DNA from: Rickettsiaceae bacterium
GTDB taxonomy: Bacteria; Pseudomonadota; Alphaproteobacteria; Rickettsiales; Rickettsiaceae
Assembly: GCA_029251475.1 (NCBI GenBank)
Contig: JAQXDF010000028.1
Span: 1 to 32,420, forward strand
Direction: 5' to 3'
Length of the DNA stretch: 32,420 nucleotides
In this document: piece after piece, positions 8,065-17,143 of the stretch
How positions within the stretch are numbered: position 1 is the stretch's first letter
How the letters are laid out: each line of letters begins with the position of its first letter
Translations under genes and position numbers: made by a program
The notes under the pieces: generated by a model
Told to the model about the DNA's origin: nothing
The model's database searches: none
The model's input: only the letters and a program-made list of their open reading frames with translations

Positions 8065-9702
8065 TTAATCTTGTCGCTTTTTAAAATAAATTACATCTCC
8101 TTCTTCAAAGAAGATATCATATTTTACATTTTTTAGAGTTTTCGTTTCAACAAATTCTTGAACTAAATCACGATGCTTTTTATATTGTAGAGCAATATTA
8201 TTATCTGCAGATTCTGTTAATTTAGTAAATTCATCCTCATTAAGAAACGCTATTCCTTTTTTGTATATTGCTATAACATCATAAACTTTTACAAGCCACT
8301 TTCTATTAAGAACCTCCTCAAGGTTACTATAAACCCTGATATCACATGCAACATTTTGTTTTAAGGAGCTGTAAATTAGGGGCACCTGCTTCTCTCTTAG
8401 TATGCATAGACCATTTTTATAACTATCTGGCGATCCTAACTTCTGCTGTAAGATTTTCTGAGATAATAATTGTTCTTTTATTTTTTTATCTTGTGATTTT
8501 TTATAATATGAATTCCAAAATACAGAATTACTAATATTATCTTTGGACAAGACAATCTGATGCCAGTTACCCACTATATTAATAATTAAAATCAATACAC
8601 CTAATATGTATTTAAATTTTTTACATAAGTATTCCAGAGGCAGCACGCCTAAAACCAAAAGAAATGAAACGGCTGTAAAATAAACAACCATAAAGAAAGC
8701 ACCCATCTTTATAGTTAAAACAAGATATATAATGCTTAAAACAAAAGTAAATAATATATAAATAAAATCTCTTTGTCGTGGACGATTCTCTTGCCTTTGT
8801 TTTAAACATTGTACTAAAATACCAAAAAGCATCGCTATGAATATAAACGGATGTAATGTTTTTGAAACTATCCCATCTAAGAGCAAATTTTGTAACGATA
8901 GTTCATTTCCATAATTTGTCTGAGTTTTTTCTATTTGATTTAAAACAACCGATATCTCCATTTGAGATAAAAAGACTATGCTCATAAAAAGGATAGAAAT
9001 AAAATAAATTGCATTTATTAGATTTTGTCTATTTACCCTCCAATAAAGTCTGTCAGCAATAAGTAGAGAAACTACAGGCAAAATCAATAGACCATTTAGC
9101 TTTGTTGCCGCAGTCATCGCCATTAAAACAGCGATTAGTGCTAAATCTTTTTTCGTTAGCGCTATTTTTCTAGCCGTACAATAAAAAGTTAGGCTTGAAA
9201 AAAACATAACCTGAGCAGCAGTACCAAAGGTAATTGAAAAATACCCAGTTGATGGAAAGGATAAAAAGAGTAATAAAATAATTGATTTCAAAAAACTATC
9301 TTTAGTATAGATAGAGGCTATTTTAAATAAATTAAAAGCTGTACCAAATACAAATAATAAAGACATTAGTCTTGGAATAACAATCAATGGACCATCAATT
9401 CCAAAATTAATACTTAAAAAATAAAATGGGTAGGTGATAATAACTAATGGAAACCAAAACATCCAACCATATGCGTAGCCATTTAAATTTAAAAATTGAA
9501 AATTTTCATGAGCACCACGAAGATATTGTTGAAATGCTAAATCATCTACATTACGAAAATTTAGTAAATCTACAGAAGAAGAAAGAATAAAATTTTGTAT
9601 AAATAGATATAAAAAAGCGACCCCATAAACCAAAATAGTAAAAAATAGCCAGGGCGAATTTTTTCTCAGATAATTTACTTGATCATAAAGTTTTATCATC
9701 AC
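8065..9702 (-). CDS. GT-C glycosyltransferase, GT39/ArnT-like membrane protein
   Basis: Enzymes of this fold transfer a sugar from a polyprenyl-phosphate donor to a glycan, lipid or protein on the outer face of the inner membrane. The 545-residue protein has about ten to twelve hydrophobic segments. Its first periplasmic loop carries the acidic pair in NVDDLAFQQYL (Asp53-Asp54), the usual catalytic position in GT39/ArnT relatives. The C-terminal ~150 residues are soluble, as in that family. The acceptor is unknown. It is the last gene of the glycan operon and overlaps the GT2 gene by 4 bases (ATGA), so translation is probably coupled. The frame is intact, unlike its paralogue at 12536-14087. 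Confidence 0.75.
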   Translation of the reverse strand: MMIKLYDQVNYLRKNSPWLFFTILVYGVAFLYLFIQNFILSSSVDLLNFRNVDDLAFQQYLRGAHENFQFLNLNGYAYGWMFWFPLVIITYPFYFLSINFGIDGPLIVIPRLMSLLFVFGTAFNLFKIASIYTKDSFLKSIILLLFLSFPSTGYFSITFGTAAQVMFFSSLTFYCTARKIALTKKDLALIAVLMAMTAATKLNGLLILPVVSLLIADRLYWRVNRQNLINAIYFISILFMSIVFLSQMEISVVLNQIEKTQTNYGNELSLQNLLLDGIVSKTLHPFIFIAMLFGILVQCLKQRQENRPRQRDFIYILFTFVLSIIYLVLTIKMGAFFMVVYFTAVSFLLVLGVLPLEYLCKKFKYILGVLILIINIVGNWHQIVLSKDNISNSVFWNSYYKKSQDKKIKEQLLSQKILQQKLGSPDSYKNGLCILREKQVPLIYSSLKQNVACDIRVYSNLEEVLNRKWLVKVYDVIAIYKKGIAFLNEDEFTKLTESADNNIALQYKKHRDLVQEFVETKTLKNVKYDIFFEEGDVIYFKKRQD

Positions 9703-10429
9703 TTTATTTCTTTTCTTGTTTTGAATATGTATTTAAACGTCCTTACGATCAGTTTAACACGAGTTTTAAAGCTCCCACCACCTTTTGCCTCTCCATGGAT
9801 TCTATCTTTGAAATATACTGGGATTTCTAAAATTTTATATTTATTTATTTTTGCCTGGTATAATAAATATAAGTCTAAAGAGAAATCTTTAGGAGCTTTG
9901 TTCTGTATATATTTTTCGTAGAATTTTCTTGAAAACAACTTAAGCTGAGCGTTTATATCGTTTAAATATGTTTTTAATAATAAAAACACAACTATTTGCA
10001 TTCCAAAAGTAAAAAAGCTTTCAACTAATTTTCTATTTTTTCTTCTGCCCTTAATGATTAATAGATCATCCTTGCTGTCATTGTATAAATCTAATGCTTT
10101 GATGACATCTGCAGGATCAGTTTGCATGTCTGCATGAGTCCAGGCTAGCATCTTTCCCTTAGCTGTAGACAGCGCCTTAGTAATATCGGCGCCATACCCC
10201 CCCTGGTTTTATTTAAAATTAATTTAAAATTATCACTTGGCAAAGAGCTAAAGACTTCTGCCAATTCTTTTGGGGTCTCGTCGGTTGAAGCTCCATCTAT
10301 TACTATAATCTCTATAAAATAGCGACTCTGCTCTATAATTTTTTTTAGCTTTTCCAATACAAGAGTCACATTTTTTGCTTCGTTGAAGCAAGGAATAACA
10401 ATGGATAAATCTGGTGCTGTTTTATTCAT
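9699..10429 (-). pseudogene. GT2 polyprenyl-phosphate glycosyltransferase (GtrB/DPM1-like), frameshifted
   Basis: The GT2 family includes enzymes that move a sugar from a nucleotide donor to polyprenyl phosphate. Fragment one (from 10429) has the fold's start SIVIPCFNEAKNV and the nucleotide loop VIDGASTDET. Fragment two continues with TKALSTAKGKMLAWTHADMQ, then TDP, and ends with VYFKDRIHGEAKGGGSF, as in DPM1/GtrB proteins. The frames meet at a run of seven G (minus strand; 10197-10203). Eight G, or five, would restore one protein of about 242-243 residues. As written, translation stops soon after the tract. The run is unusual in this AT-rich region, so slippage-based on/off switching is possible, as is decay or a sequencing error. 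It starts by TAATG overlap with the upstream nucleotidyltransferase and overlaps the next gene by 4 bases. Confidence 0.75.
10197..10203 (-). repeat. homopolymeric G7 tract at the GT2 frameshift
   Basis: Seven consecutive C on the plus strand (G on the coding strand) sit exactly where the two halves of the GT2 gene change frame. One added base restores the frame. Confidence 0.7.
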
Positions 10430-11228
10430 TAAATATTCTCCTTTTTAGCAAAATCTTTCCAGTATGAAATTGTTTGTTCGTAATCTTCATAGTCTTTTGG
10501 CGTTCCCCAGCAAATATATTTAACATCAAAATAACCTACTTTGAGCCCAGCTTTAATTGCATATTGCAGAACTTTATCAACATAATATTTACCGTCTAAA
10601 GTATCTTTTTGCCAAATCATCTCCTCAAGGTTTGCTAAAAAATCAGAGGCTTTTTTAAACCAAAACATCCCTGTTGTTGCATGATCTTGCATTGGATCGT
10701 CGCTAACTACTTGTTTTAAAGAGATAGCTTCCAGCTCTGTTGAATTGGGTTTAAGCTTAGCCCAACTATGAGCATTAGGATTTTGTGCAATGTTATTATC
10801 GTTAGTATGGCTTATCATCAAAACATCAAATTCAGCTCTAGCCTTATCAAACTCTTTTTGATCATAAACAAATCCATTATCACAAGCTCCAATAAAAAGC
10901 TCGTCTTCGCTTTGCAAAAATTCTCTTGCTAAAAAACAACCAAATGCCTGATCTAGCATCACATGATCATGAATAAATTTCGTTTCAGGGAAAAAATTTT
11001 TTATGACTCCTTCTGTACCATCAGCTTCATGAAAATCTCTATCGACGCATATGATTTTATTGTTCTCATCATCGATGCCCGGAATATCTTTCATTGCGCA
11101 CACCACCATAGGAAGCTTTTTTCCTGTATGTCTTGTCTATCAGTAGTTGGAATACATGCTTTGTTTATCGTATATCCTGCATCAGCAAATCTAGTGCCCT
11201 TGCCTCCCATTGGAATTAATATAATCAT
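10429..11228 (-). pseudogene. sugar nucleotidyltransferase 2, frameshifted near its N-terminus
   Basis: This family activates a sugar 1-phosphate with an NTP. Starting at the ATG at 11228 the frame reads MIILIPMGGKGTRF, the glycine-rich nucleotide-binding loop, then NKACIP, and breaks about 40 codons in. The remaining 226-residue frame (10429-11109) carries the rest, including LFIGACDNGF with the metal-binding Asp, ATTGMFWFK and ICWGTPKDYEDYE near the end. The frames join if the run of six A (minus strand; 11117-11122) had seven, giving EKKLPMVV. The corrected protein would have 266 residues. Without correction the nucleotide loop is lost and the enzyme is dead. It is a paralogue of the intact nucleotidyltransferase at 11261-12028, 32 bases upstream, and its TAATG couples it to GT2. 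Confidence 0.7.
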
Positions 11229-11260
11229 ATTATTTACTCTGATTTTTTAAAATATTGGGG

Positions 11261-12028
11261 TTAATTCTTTATATTTTCAATCCAAAAAAGATATTCTTGC
11301 AAATCTTCTGGAGTGCCCCACTGACAAAAATGGCTGATCTTATCATAGACATATGTCTTTAAGCCATCTTCACATAATAAATTATAAGTAAGGCTAGCAT
11401 AATACTCTTCTTTTAACATGACCTTTCTTTCAATTTGCCTCTGGGCGTATTTTTTAAACAACGCTCCGCTTTTAAAGTAATAAGTGCCTGCTGAATGAAA
11501 TGCTTTTTGTTTGTCTTCTTCAAAAGAAAACTTCTCTTTAATTTCAATAAGATTATGGTTTTCGTCAATTTTACAAGAAGCATATAGGTTCTTTTCTGGA
11601 ATTAAATGAGGGTGAAAACCTGTGTAGCATGGAATTGCTCCATCGCAATCTTTTTCTTTTACTGTTTTTTTAAAGTCTTGATAATCCCAATGCATATAAA
11701 AATCACAGTAATTTATAATCACTGGCACGTCCTCTTTGATAACTGATTCTGCCTGCATCACATCATATATCGGGCCTTTTTTATGCCAATCATCAATTGC
11801 AAAAATAGTCGCTGTTGGTTTTATTTTTTTTAAATCCGACAACATGCCTGAAATGCTGTCCAAATGTTCCTGGCGACATACAAACACTATGTCATCCTCG
11901 CCTGGAAACATTTTGACAACCCATTCAATAATGGATTTATTATGCACCTTGATAAAAGGTTTTAGGTCTTGATACCCAGCTTCTTTGAACCTTGAGCCGT
12001 AGCCCGTCATTGGAATTATTATTTGCAT
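11261..12028 (-). CDS. sugar nucleotidyltransferase 1 (NTP-transferase fold)
   Basis: A 255-residue nucleotide-diphospho-sugar pyrophosphorylase-like enzyme. The N-terminus has the pyrophosphorylase loop as MTGYGSRF (residues 7-14) and the substrate lysine region DLKPFIKV (21-28). The metal-binding Asp is in NYCDFYMHW. HSAGTYYFKSG and FCQWGTPEDL complete the fold. Relatives occur in capsule and O-antigen loci, and both this enzyme and its neighbour share the WGTP-DL ending. Base and sugar specificity cannot be read from sequence. The frame is intact and starts 2 bases after the upstream membrane-protein gene. It probably supplies the donor for the GT2 enzyme downstream. Confidence 0.8.
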   Translation of the reverse strand: MQIIIPMTGYGSRFKEAGYQDLKPFIKVHNKSIIEWVVKMFPGEDDIVFVCRQEHLDSISGMLSDLKKIKPTATIFAIDDWHKKGPIYDVMQAESVIKEDVPVIINYCDFYMHWDYQDFKKTVKEKDCDGAIPCYTGFHPHLIPEKNLYASCKIDENHNLIEIKEKFSFEEDKQKAFHSAGTYYFKSGALFKKYAQRQIERKVMLKEEYYASLTYNLLCEDGLKTYVYDKISHFCQWGTPEDLQEYLFWIENIKN

Positions 12029-12030
12029 TT

Positions 12031-12546
12031 TTATTTTTTGTGTTTGTTAATGTCAATATTTAATACTTTGCTATTTAGTATAAACACAGATGCCACAAAC
12101 TTACCCTTATTTGTAATTTTCAGCCTTCCATCTATAGTTTTTGACATTAACCCCGTATGAACCTGTTCATCAAATCTTTTGTCTAAAACATCATCCATAT
12201 TAATTGCCTTTTCTAGTTGTGACGCAGACATTGTTCCACTGGGTTCAACCGCTAAAGCCGTTAATAAATCAACTGATATTGATCGATCTACCATAGTAGG
12301 TATTAGAACGGCATAAATAACTGCAAATAAAGTAAATGTAATAGTTGAAGAAAATATGACAAATCCATCTGTTTTTTTAGCTATACATATAAGTAATATT
12401 ATGCAACATGTTAGCACTATATCAACTAAAATAGCATTAAGTACTATATGCGTATTAAATAGTCGAAAATGTATTATATGCACGAAAGAAAAAACAAAAA
12501 CCAAAGCGGCCAGGATACAAAAAAATTGACTAAAATTAGTATTCAT
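12031..12546 (-). CDS. small membrane protein with winged-helix-like tail
   Basis: Not recognised as a named family. The 171 residues start with about four hydrophobic segments (roughly 8-28, 34-57, 62-85 as a near-continuous run). A soluble tail follows, with SASQLEKAIN, then GLMSKTIDGRLKITNKGK, a pattern resembling a winged-helix domain (helix, wing, LT-x-KG). The hydrophobic part looks like a membrane anchor. The gene overlaps the broken GT39-like gene by 11 bases and precedes nucleotidyltransferase 1 by 2, so it belongs to the glycan operon. It might be a membrane-bound regulator or a structural partner of a glycosyltransferase; neither is shown. The frame is intact. Confidence 0.6.
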   Translation of the reverse strand: MNTNFSQFFCILAALVFVFSFVHIIHFRLFNTHIVLNAILVDIVLTCCIILLICIAKKTDGFVIFSSTITFTLFAVIYAVLIPTMVDRSISVDLLTALAVEPSGTMSASQLEKAINMDDVLDKRFDEQVHTGLMSKTIDGRLKITNKGKFVASVFILNSKVLNIDINKHKK

Positions 12547-14087
12547 AAGTTACCAAAACAACATTAACATTACCACAACGCGCCACATTATTTCGTGCTT
12601 TTAAACTATATCCATAAAAATCATAAGATGGCTTAATGCCGAGCACTGCTTCAACTTCATTATGTGTAAAATGTAGTATTTGTAAAGTTCTTTTCTCCCG
12701 CAAGACTTTATCGAAATACTCTTTATTTTTTCCCGCCACTTCTTCCAAACTAAAATACTTAACTACATCTTGATAATCAAATGCCCCCTCTTTTCTTTTA
12801 TGGTTACCAAAATTATTAATATGGTTTTGCGAATAAACATTTTTATATAATAATGCTTTAGTTTTAAGGCATTCCGTAGATTTACTCCTATTTTTTATAT
12901 CCTCTACAAAAATAGTTCTCATTTTTAGATCCGGCAAATAAGTTGTATACACCCTATAAGAATTTGCAATAATGACTAGCAGCAATGCACTACATGATTA
13001 AAGACAAGAATCTAATTTTTTTAATATTAAAAGATAAAATACATAAAATTATAGGAAAAATTAAAAGAGCAAAAACATACCATACATAACATCTATGATT
13101 CAAATATACAATTAGCAACATAAAAGCTAATGATAAAATATAGATTGAAAATATTGCCAACCTCTTATTTGTTAATATAATAACCCCTAGTAAAACTAAG
13201 GATGCAGTAGAAAAAACGGTATGCTCTATTCCTCTGCATATTACCAGATCCCATGCATAATTTTTAATGAAAATTAGACTATAATAATACTCATATAAAT
13301 TACATGAGTATTGCAATCTAAAATCTGAATTCCCTGACAATCTATCCATAAATCTATTTGTAGACCATATAATATCAGGACTAGCTAATATAAATCCAGC
13401 GATTATAAACAAGATGTAATGGCCCTACCTTGACAAGTTGGCCTTAGATAACAAGGCATCTTTTTTTAATAAAAAGAAGCTATAGATACCAATTGGAAAA
13501 GTAGCCATAATAGCTGTAGACTTGATACCAACTGACAATCCCAGCATCAGCCATGCCTTTTTTGACTCACCTTTATACAAAATAATTTCATAGTATGCAT
13601 AAAAAATAATAGGAAACAAATAGAATTCAGGAGTAATAATTTTTCCAGTATACCAAAAAAAAGGTGACGAATAAAATACAAGCAATAGTAAGGATACTAA
13701 TTTTTTATTATTAAACAGCGCCTTATTTAATTGGATGATTTTATAACAATACCATCCAGAAATTGCTATAGCAACTAAAGCCAAAAATCTTAATACAAAC
13801 AAGTAATAGCTGGAAAATATAAAATAGATAATTCTACCAAAGATCCAAAATACAGCACCAAATCCTTCGTAATTTTTAATCTTACTACTTTGCATGTAGG
13901 CAGTATGCCATAATTCATCGGGTACAAATACATCCTGCAATACAACAAAATTCAACCTCAGTGACACAAATAAAAACGTTAAAGCGCAAAATATTTTATT
14001 TGTTTGCATAAACTGCTTAGCTGAAATATAAAACTGTAAAAAATTTTTAGCCAATTTTATCGCCGTATTTTGTAATTTAGTAGTCAT
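12536..14087 (-). pseudogene. GT39/ArnT-like GT-C glycosyltransferase, broken by amber codon and frameshift
   Basis: Three adjacent fragments read as one ~515-residue membrane transferase. The first (14087-13425) has N-terminal membrane segments and an acidic first loop, VPDELWHTAYM, with ITPEFYLF later. It ends at an in-frame TAG (13425-13427). The same frame continues directly as GHYILFIIAGFILASPD and on to about 12990. There the frame shifts by one base near 12990-13003 and continues to 12536 with another hydrophobic segment, ALLLVIIANSYRVY, and the soluble C-terminal domain. The amber could come from a CAG-to-TAG change. Removing one A near 12998-13003 would restore the second junction. 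It starts 7 bases after the aldolase gene. The separate fragments have no good starts of their own (TTG only), which argues against several small genes. Confidence 0.75.
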
Positions 14088-14094
14088 ATTATAT

Positions 14095-14979
14095 TTATTT
14101 CTTCGCCAATGATTTTCTATATTTTTCGCTTTCCATGTTTTCTATGTAACCAACATCTTGCTTGGAAATAAAATTAGGGGTTAGGCCTAGCTTAGTAATT
14201 TGTTTCATAATATAATCATATGCATACAAAGTCTCACGGCCTGCCTGTGTGTTTCTCAACTCTTCCGATAGTAAATAAACAACTTGGTCGGGGAAAATTA
14301 CTTCGTTATTTATCTGATCAACATTCAAATCAAGCGCTTCTACTTCATAAGTAGGATCAATTCTAAAATGGTTTATAATTTTATTATTTACTTCTTCATG
14401 CAAACTAAACGCTTCATCAGAGCTTTCTGCTCCCACAACAAGGCCATGATTTTCCATGAATATTACATTAGTATTTGTGCCTGCCACTGCATCGCTTATT
14501 GCAATCGTTATGTCCTTACCAGGATTAGCATACGGCACCCAAACAGCCCCTGGAAATAGTTCGTTTACGATACCTTGACCCTCTTTAGAGCAGCAAACTA
14601 TATTTGCATAAACTGAATGCGTGTGAACAATGTATTTTTGCGGTAACAAAGCATGAAAACCTGTTTCTATTGATGGTTTTAGCTTTGGATAGCCATTTAG
14701 CTGCGATGTTTTGCCTTTAATGAAATCGCTAAATTCATCCTCTGTATCATTTGATATTTTATTAGCGCTAATATGGCCTTTAATATCGTGGTAATTCACA
14801 AAAGAAAAACCATCATTTTCACTCATATCCTTCAACAGATAGCCAGAGGCCTTGATAGCCATGAGATTGCCGTCAATCTTTACCGAGCTATTGCCACCAC
14901 CACCTTGTACAAATTGTGGGAATATTCCAATGGCTCTTGATATATTAACCAGATTTTTTATATCTTCTTTCATTATCAA
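14095..14979 (-). CDS. class II aldolase/adducin-family enzyme
   Basis: Members are zinc enzymes that cleave or epimerise phosphorylated sugars (fuculose-, rhamnulose- and ribulose-phosphate types). The 294-residue protein shows GGGNSSVK at 26-33, the general region for phosphate binding, the Glu in PSIETGFHA (Glu105), the zinc ligands HTH (119-121), and a third His in ENHGLVVG (178). All expected metal ligands are therefore present. The substrate is unknown. It starts within the end of the kinase gene (ATGA overlap of 4 bases), which strongly suggests that kinase and aldolase act in sequence on the same compound. The frame is complete, and the broken transferase follows 7 bases later. Confidence 0.8.
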   Translation of the reverse strand: MIMKEDIKNLVNISRAIGIFPQFVQGGGGNSSVKIDGNLMAIKASGYLLKDMSENDGFSFVNYHDIKGHISANKISNDTEDEFSDFIKGKTSQLNGYPKLKPSIETGFHALLPQKYIVHTHSVYANIVCCSKEGQGIVNELFPGAVWVPYANPGKDITIAISDAVAGTNTNVIFMENHGLVVGAESSDEAFSLHEEVNNKIINHFRIDPTYEVEALDLNVDQINNEVIFPDQVVYLLSEELRNTQAGRETLYAYDYIMKQITKLGLTPNFISKQDVGYIENMESEKYRKSLAKK

Positions 14980-15968
14980 CTTGTTTTTTCGATTTCCAGG
15001 TTTTTAAGAACACAATAAGCAACAAATATTTGTATTATTCCGGTATAGCCTTCGTTCCATAATGGATCATTTATTCCTAAATTTTCTAATTCTTTGCTAA
15101 GTAATAATCTGTATGCAATCAAGTCAAGCTCTTGTTCGGAGATAGTTCCGTCAACCTCAATGAATTGATTATCCTCTTCCCCATATTCATGCTTAGATTT
15201 CAAACTATCTATTTGTGACAACTCAGCAAATAACGGCTCAAGATAAAATGAGTTATTCGCAGTGATTTTAAGAGTCAAATTTAAATCTTCATTCTCATCA
15301 TCATAACTTTTATTGTGAATTGTTTCATCCGCAATCAACTCAATGATTATATCAGCATATTTAGCTTGAGTCTGAATAAATTTACTAGAATCTTGCTCCC
15401 TACTAGCCATTTGCTGCAGAATTTTTTCTTTAGAGTAACCTCTTTTCTTGGTATCCCTCGCTATTTTCCAAAACTTCCTAAGTTCTTCAGAGGGATTAAC
15501 AAATATCTTAAGATCATATAAATCTCGCATTTGTTTGATATAGAAACTATGCAAACCTTCAAATATCACGAGATTATTAGATGAAAACTCCTGTTTCTCT
15601 GTGAATTTACCAGTGTTATGATCGTAGTGCCTTCTTTTAATCATCTCATTATTTTTCAAAGCCTTCAACTGAGAAACTTCGTCATGCAAGAAATTTGACT
15701 TGGGATTTAGATGAGTCAACCTGCTCCAATTTTCATCTCCCCTTTCCCACTTGTGCATGTCGTCGCCATGGATGGTAGTAGTGTTTCTTTCTTTAAAGAT
15801 ACCTTCTATTGCACTAGATATAGTCGTTTTTCCACCTCCAGAATCGCCACAAATTCCCAAAAGATATGGGTGTGAAAATATTTTGTAGTTAGAATAGCTT
15901 TTGACTCCAGTTTTATACATAAATGCACAATTAGCAAATAACATAGCCTGCAATAATGTAAAGGACAT
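14976..15968 (-). CDS. P-loop kinase, phosphoribulokinase/uridine-kinase-like
   Basis: The family phosphorylates small hydroxylated substrates such as uridine, pantothenate or ribulose 5-phosphate. Walker A is GDSGGGKTT at 41-49, followed by IHGDDMHKW (Asp69/70, the usual catalytic position) and IFEGLHSFY (Walker-B-like). RKFWKIARDTKKRGYS is the mobile lid. It lacks a clear match to a particular member and carries a ~95-residue C-terminal extension, so I leave the substrate open. The first ~30 residues are hydrophobic and atypical; a later start at Met17 (base 15920) would remove part of them. It lies 35 bases after the GT-C gene and overlaps the aldolase by 4 bases. Confidence 0.75.
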   Translation of the reverse strand: MSFTLLQAMLFANCAFMYKTGVKSYSNYKIFSHPYLLGICGDSGGGKTTISSAIEGIFKERNTTTIHGDDMHKWERGDENWSRLTHLNPKSNFLHDEVSQLKALKNNEMIKRRHYDHNTGKFTEKQEFSSNNLVIFEGLHSFYIKQMRDLYDLKIFVNPSEELRKFWKIARDTKKRGYSKEKILQQMASREQDSSKFIQTQAKYADIIIELIADETIHNKSYDDENEDLNLTLKITANNSFYLEPLFAELSQIDSLKSKHEYGEEDNQFIEVDGTISEQELDLIAYRLLLSKELENLGINDPLWNEGYTGIIQIFVAYCVLKNLEIEKTS

Positions 15969-16003
15969 ATCAACAATTTTATCTACCGCGATACCTTTTG
16001 CCT

Positions 16004-17143
16004 CTAGAAGGTGATATAGGTTTGGTAACTTAGAAATATTCGGTAAAACAATTTGTAAACTTGAAAATAATCAGAATTTTTTATCAGCGCAAAATATATA
16101 AAGTAAGAAATCTGAAGCGCCACAAACAAAACAACTGTGAACTCAAATTTAACCCTTATTCTCTTTGCATGGAAATATATAAAAAATGGTATAACCCAAT
16201 AATACCACCCCTGCATTGGTGAAACCATAAGAGTAATGATTCCAAAGCTAAATCCCAGGAACATTATATATACGTCTTTACTAAATCCTTTTAGATTAAT
16301 TGCAGACATTAATAAAAACAAGTATGCCAGCGGCACAAAATACAAATTATTACCGTTCGGGAAATTATACTTATAGTCAAATAATTTAACTTGCTCTTCA
16401 TTATTAAAAACCATTTGAACAAATGCGTCACTAGTAATGTATGAAGCATTAATAGCAACAAAAACACCGGCAATAATTAGAAAGTTTAATAGTATTTTCT
16501 TTATATCTATAGTCTTGGAATATAGTAAATACACGAAATAGAATGGCACCACTAGAACCATGCTAGTTTTTGCCCCAATTGCTAAACCCAAAAATATAGA
16601 AGAATATTCAAACTTTCTTTTAAATAAAAGATACAGGGAAATAAAAAGTATTGAAATAGGCACTACATCAAGCTGACCGTGAATATAATTTATGTAAATC
16701 AATATCGGCGAAAGCCAATAATAAGTAAGTATTTTCTTATTATTTTCCTTTATTAAACGGGATAAGATCAGCAAAATCAAAAAATCTGCAAATAATATTG
16801 GTAGCCTAATAAGAAATAGACTAACACAAGAAGCAGAGCTAAAATCAAAAAAAGATCCAAATAACACCCTCGGAAAACTCATAATGTAAAGCATTACAGA
16901 TGGATAAGGAAAAGCATTTCCTATATTTAAATCTACAAAATGTTGATATGGATTTTCAAATCCACTCCCAACGTAATAATCAATAAACGGCATGAATAAC
17001 TTAGTTAGAAAATTTGAAGCTAATGTAGCCGCCAAAATAACTTTAACAACAAGCCCTATCCAAAAAATATTGTAACTAAATATTTCTTGGACCTTATTGT
17101 TACCATATTTATCAACAAAGATTTCTTTAACAAAACTAATCAC
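16004..17143 (-). CDS. GT-C mannosyltransferase-like membrane glycosyltransferase
   Basis: A 379-residue protein with about ten hydrophobic segments. The first loop has FIDYYVGSG (Asp55), then ENPYQHFVDL and FPYPSVMLY. The motif YIHGQLDVVP (155-162 for the core) resembles the HGQ-D-P loop seen in polyprenyl- or dolichyl-phosphate mannosyltransferases. That supports transfer of a sugar from a lipid-phosphate donor on the outer face of the membrane. It is shorter than the two GT39-like proteins of the operon and not closely alike, so it probably makes a different linkage. It overlaps the GtrA gene by 4 bases. Confidence 0.7.
   Translation of the reverse strand: MISFVKEIFVDKYGNNKVQEIFSYNIFWIGLVVKVILAATLASNFLTKLFMPFIDYYVGSGFENPYQHFVDLNIGNAFPYPSVMLYIMSFPRVLFGSFFDFSSASCVSLFLIRLPILFADFLILLILSRLIKENNKKILTYYWLSPILIYINYIHGQLDVVPISILFISLYLLFKRKFEYSSIFLGLAIGAKTSMVLVVPFYFVYLLYSKTIDIKKILLNFLIIAGVFVAINASYITSDAFVQMVFNNEEQVKLFDYKYNFPNGNNLYFVPLAYLFLLMSAINLKGFSKDVYIMFLGFSFGIITLMVSPMQGWYYWVIPFFIYFHAKRIRVKFEFTVVLFVALQISYFIYFALIKNSDYFQVYKLFYRIFLSYQTYITF

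Noticed and set aside
12536-14087. Three separate small membrane-protein genes
   Set aside because: The fragments lack ATG starts and ribosome sites, and two are in the same frame separated only by TAG. Together they match the layout and length of one GT39-like transferase.
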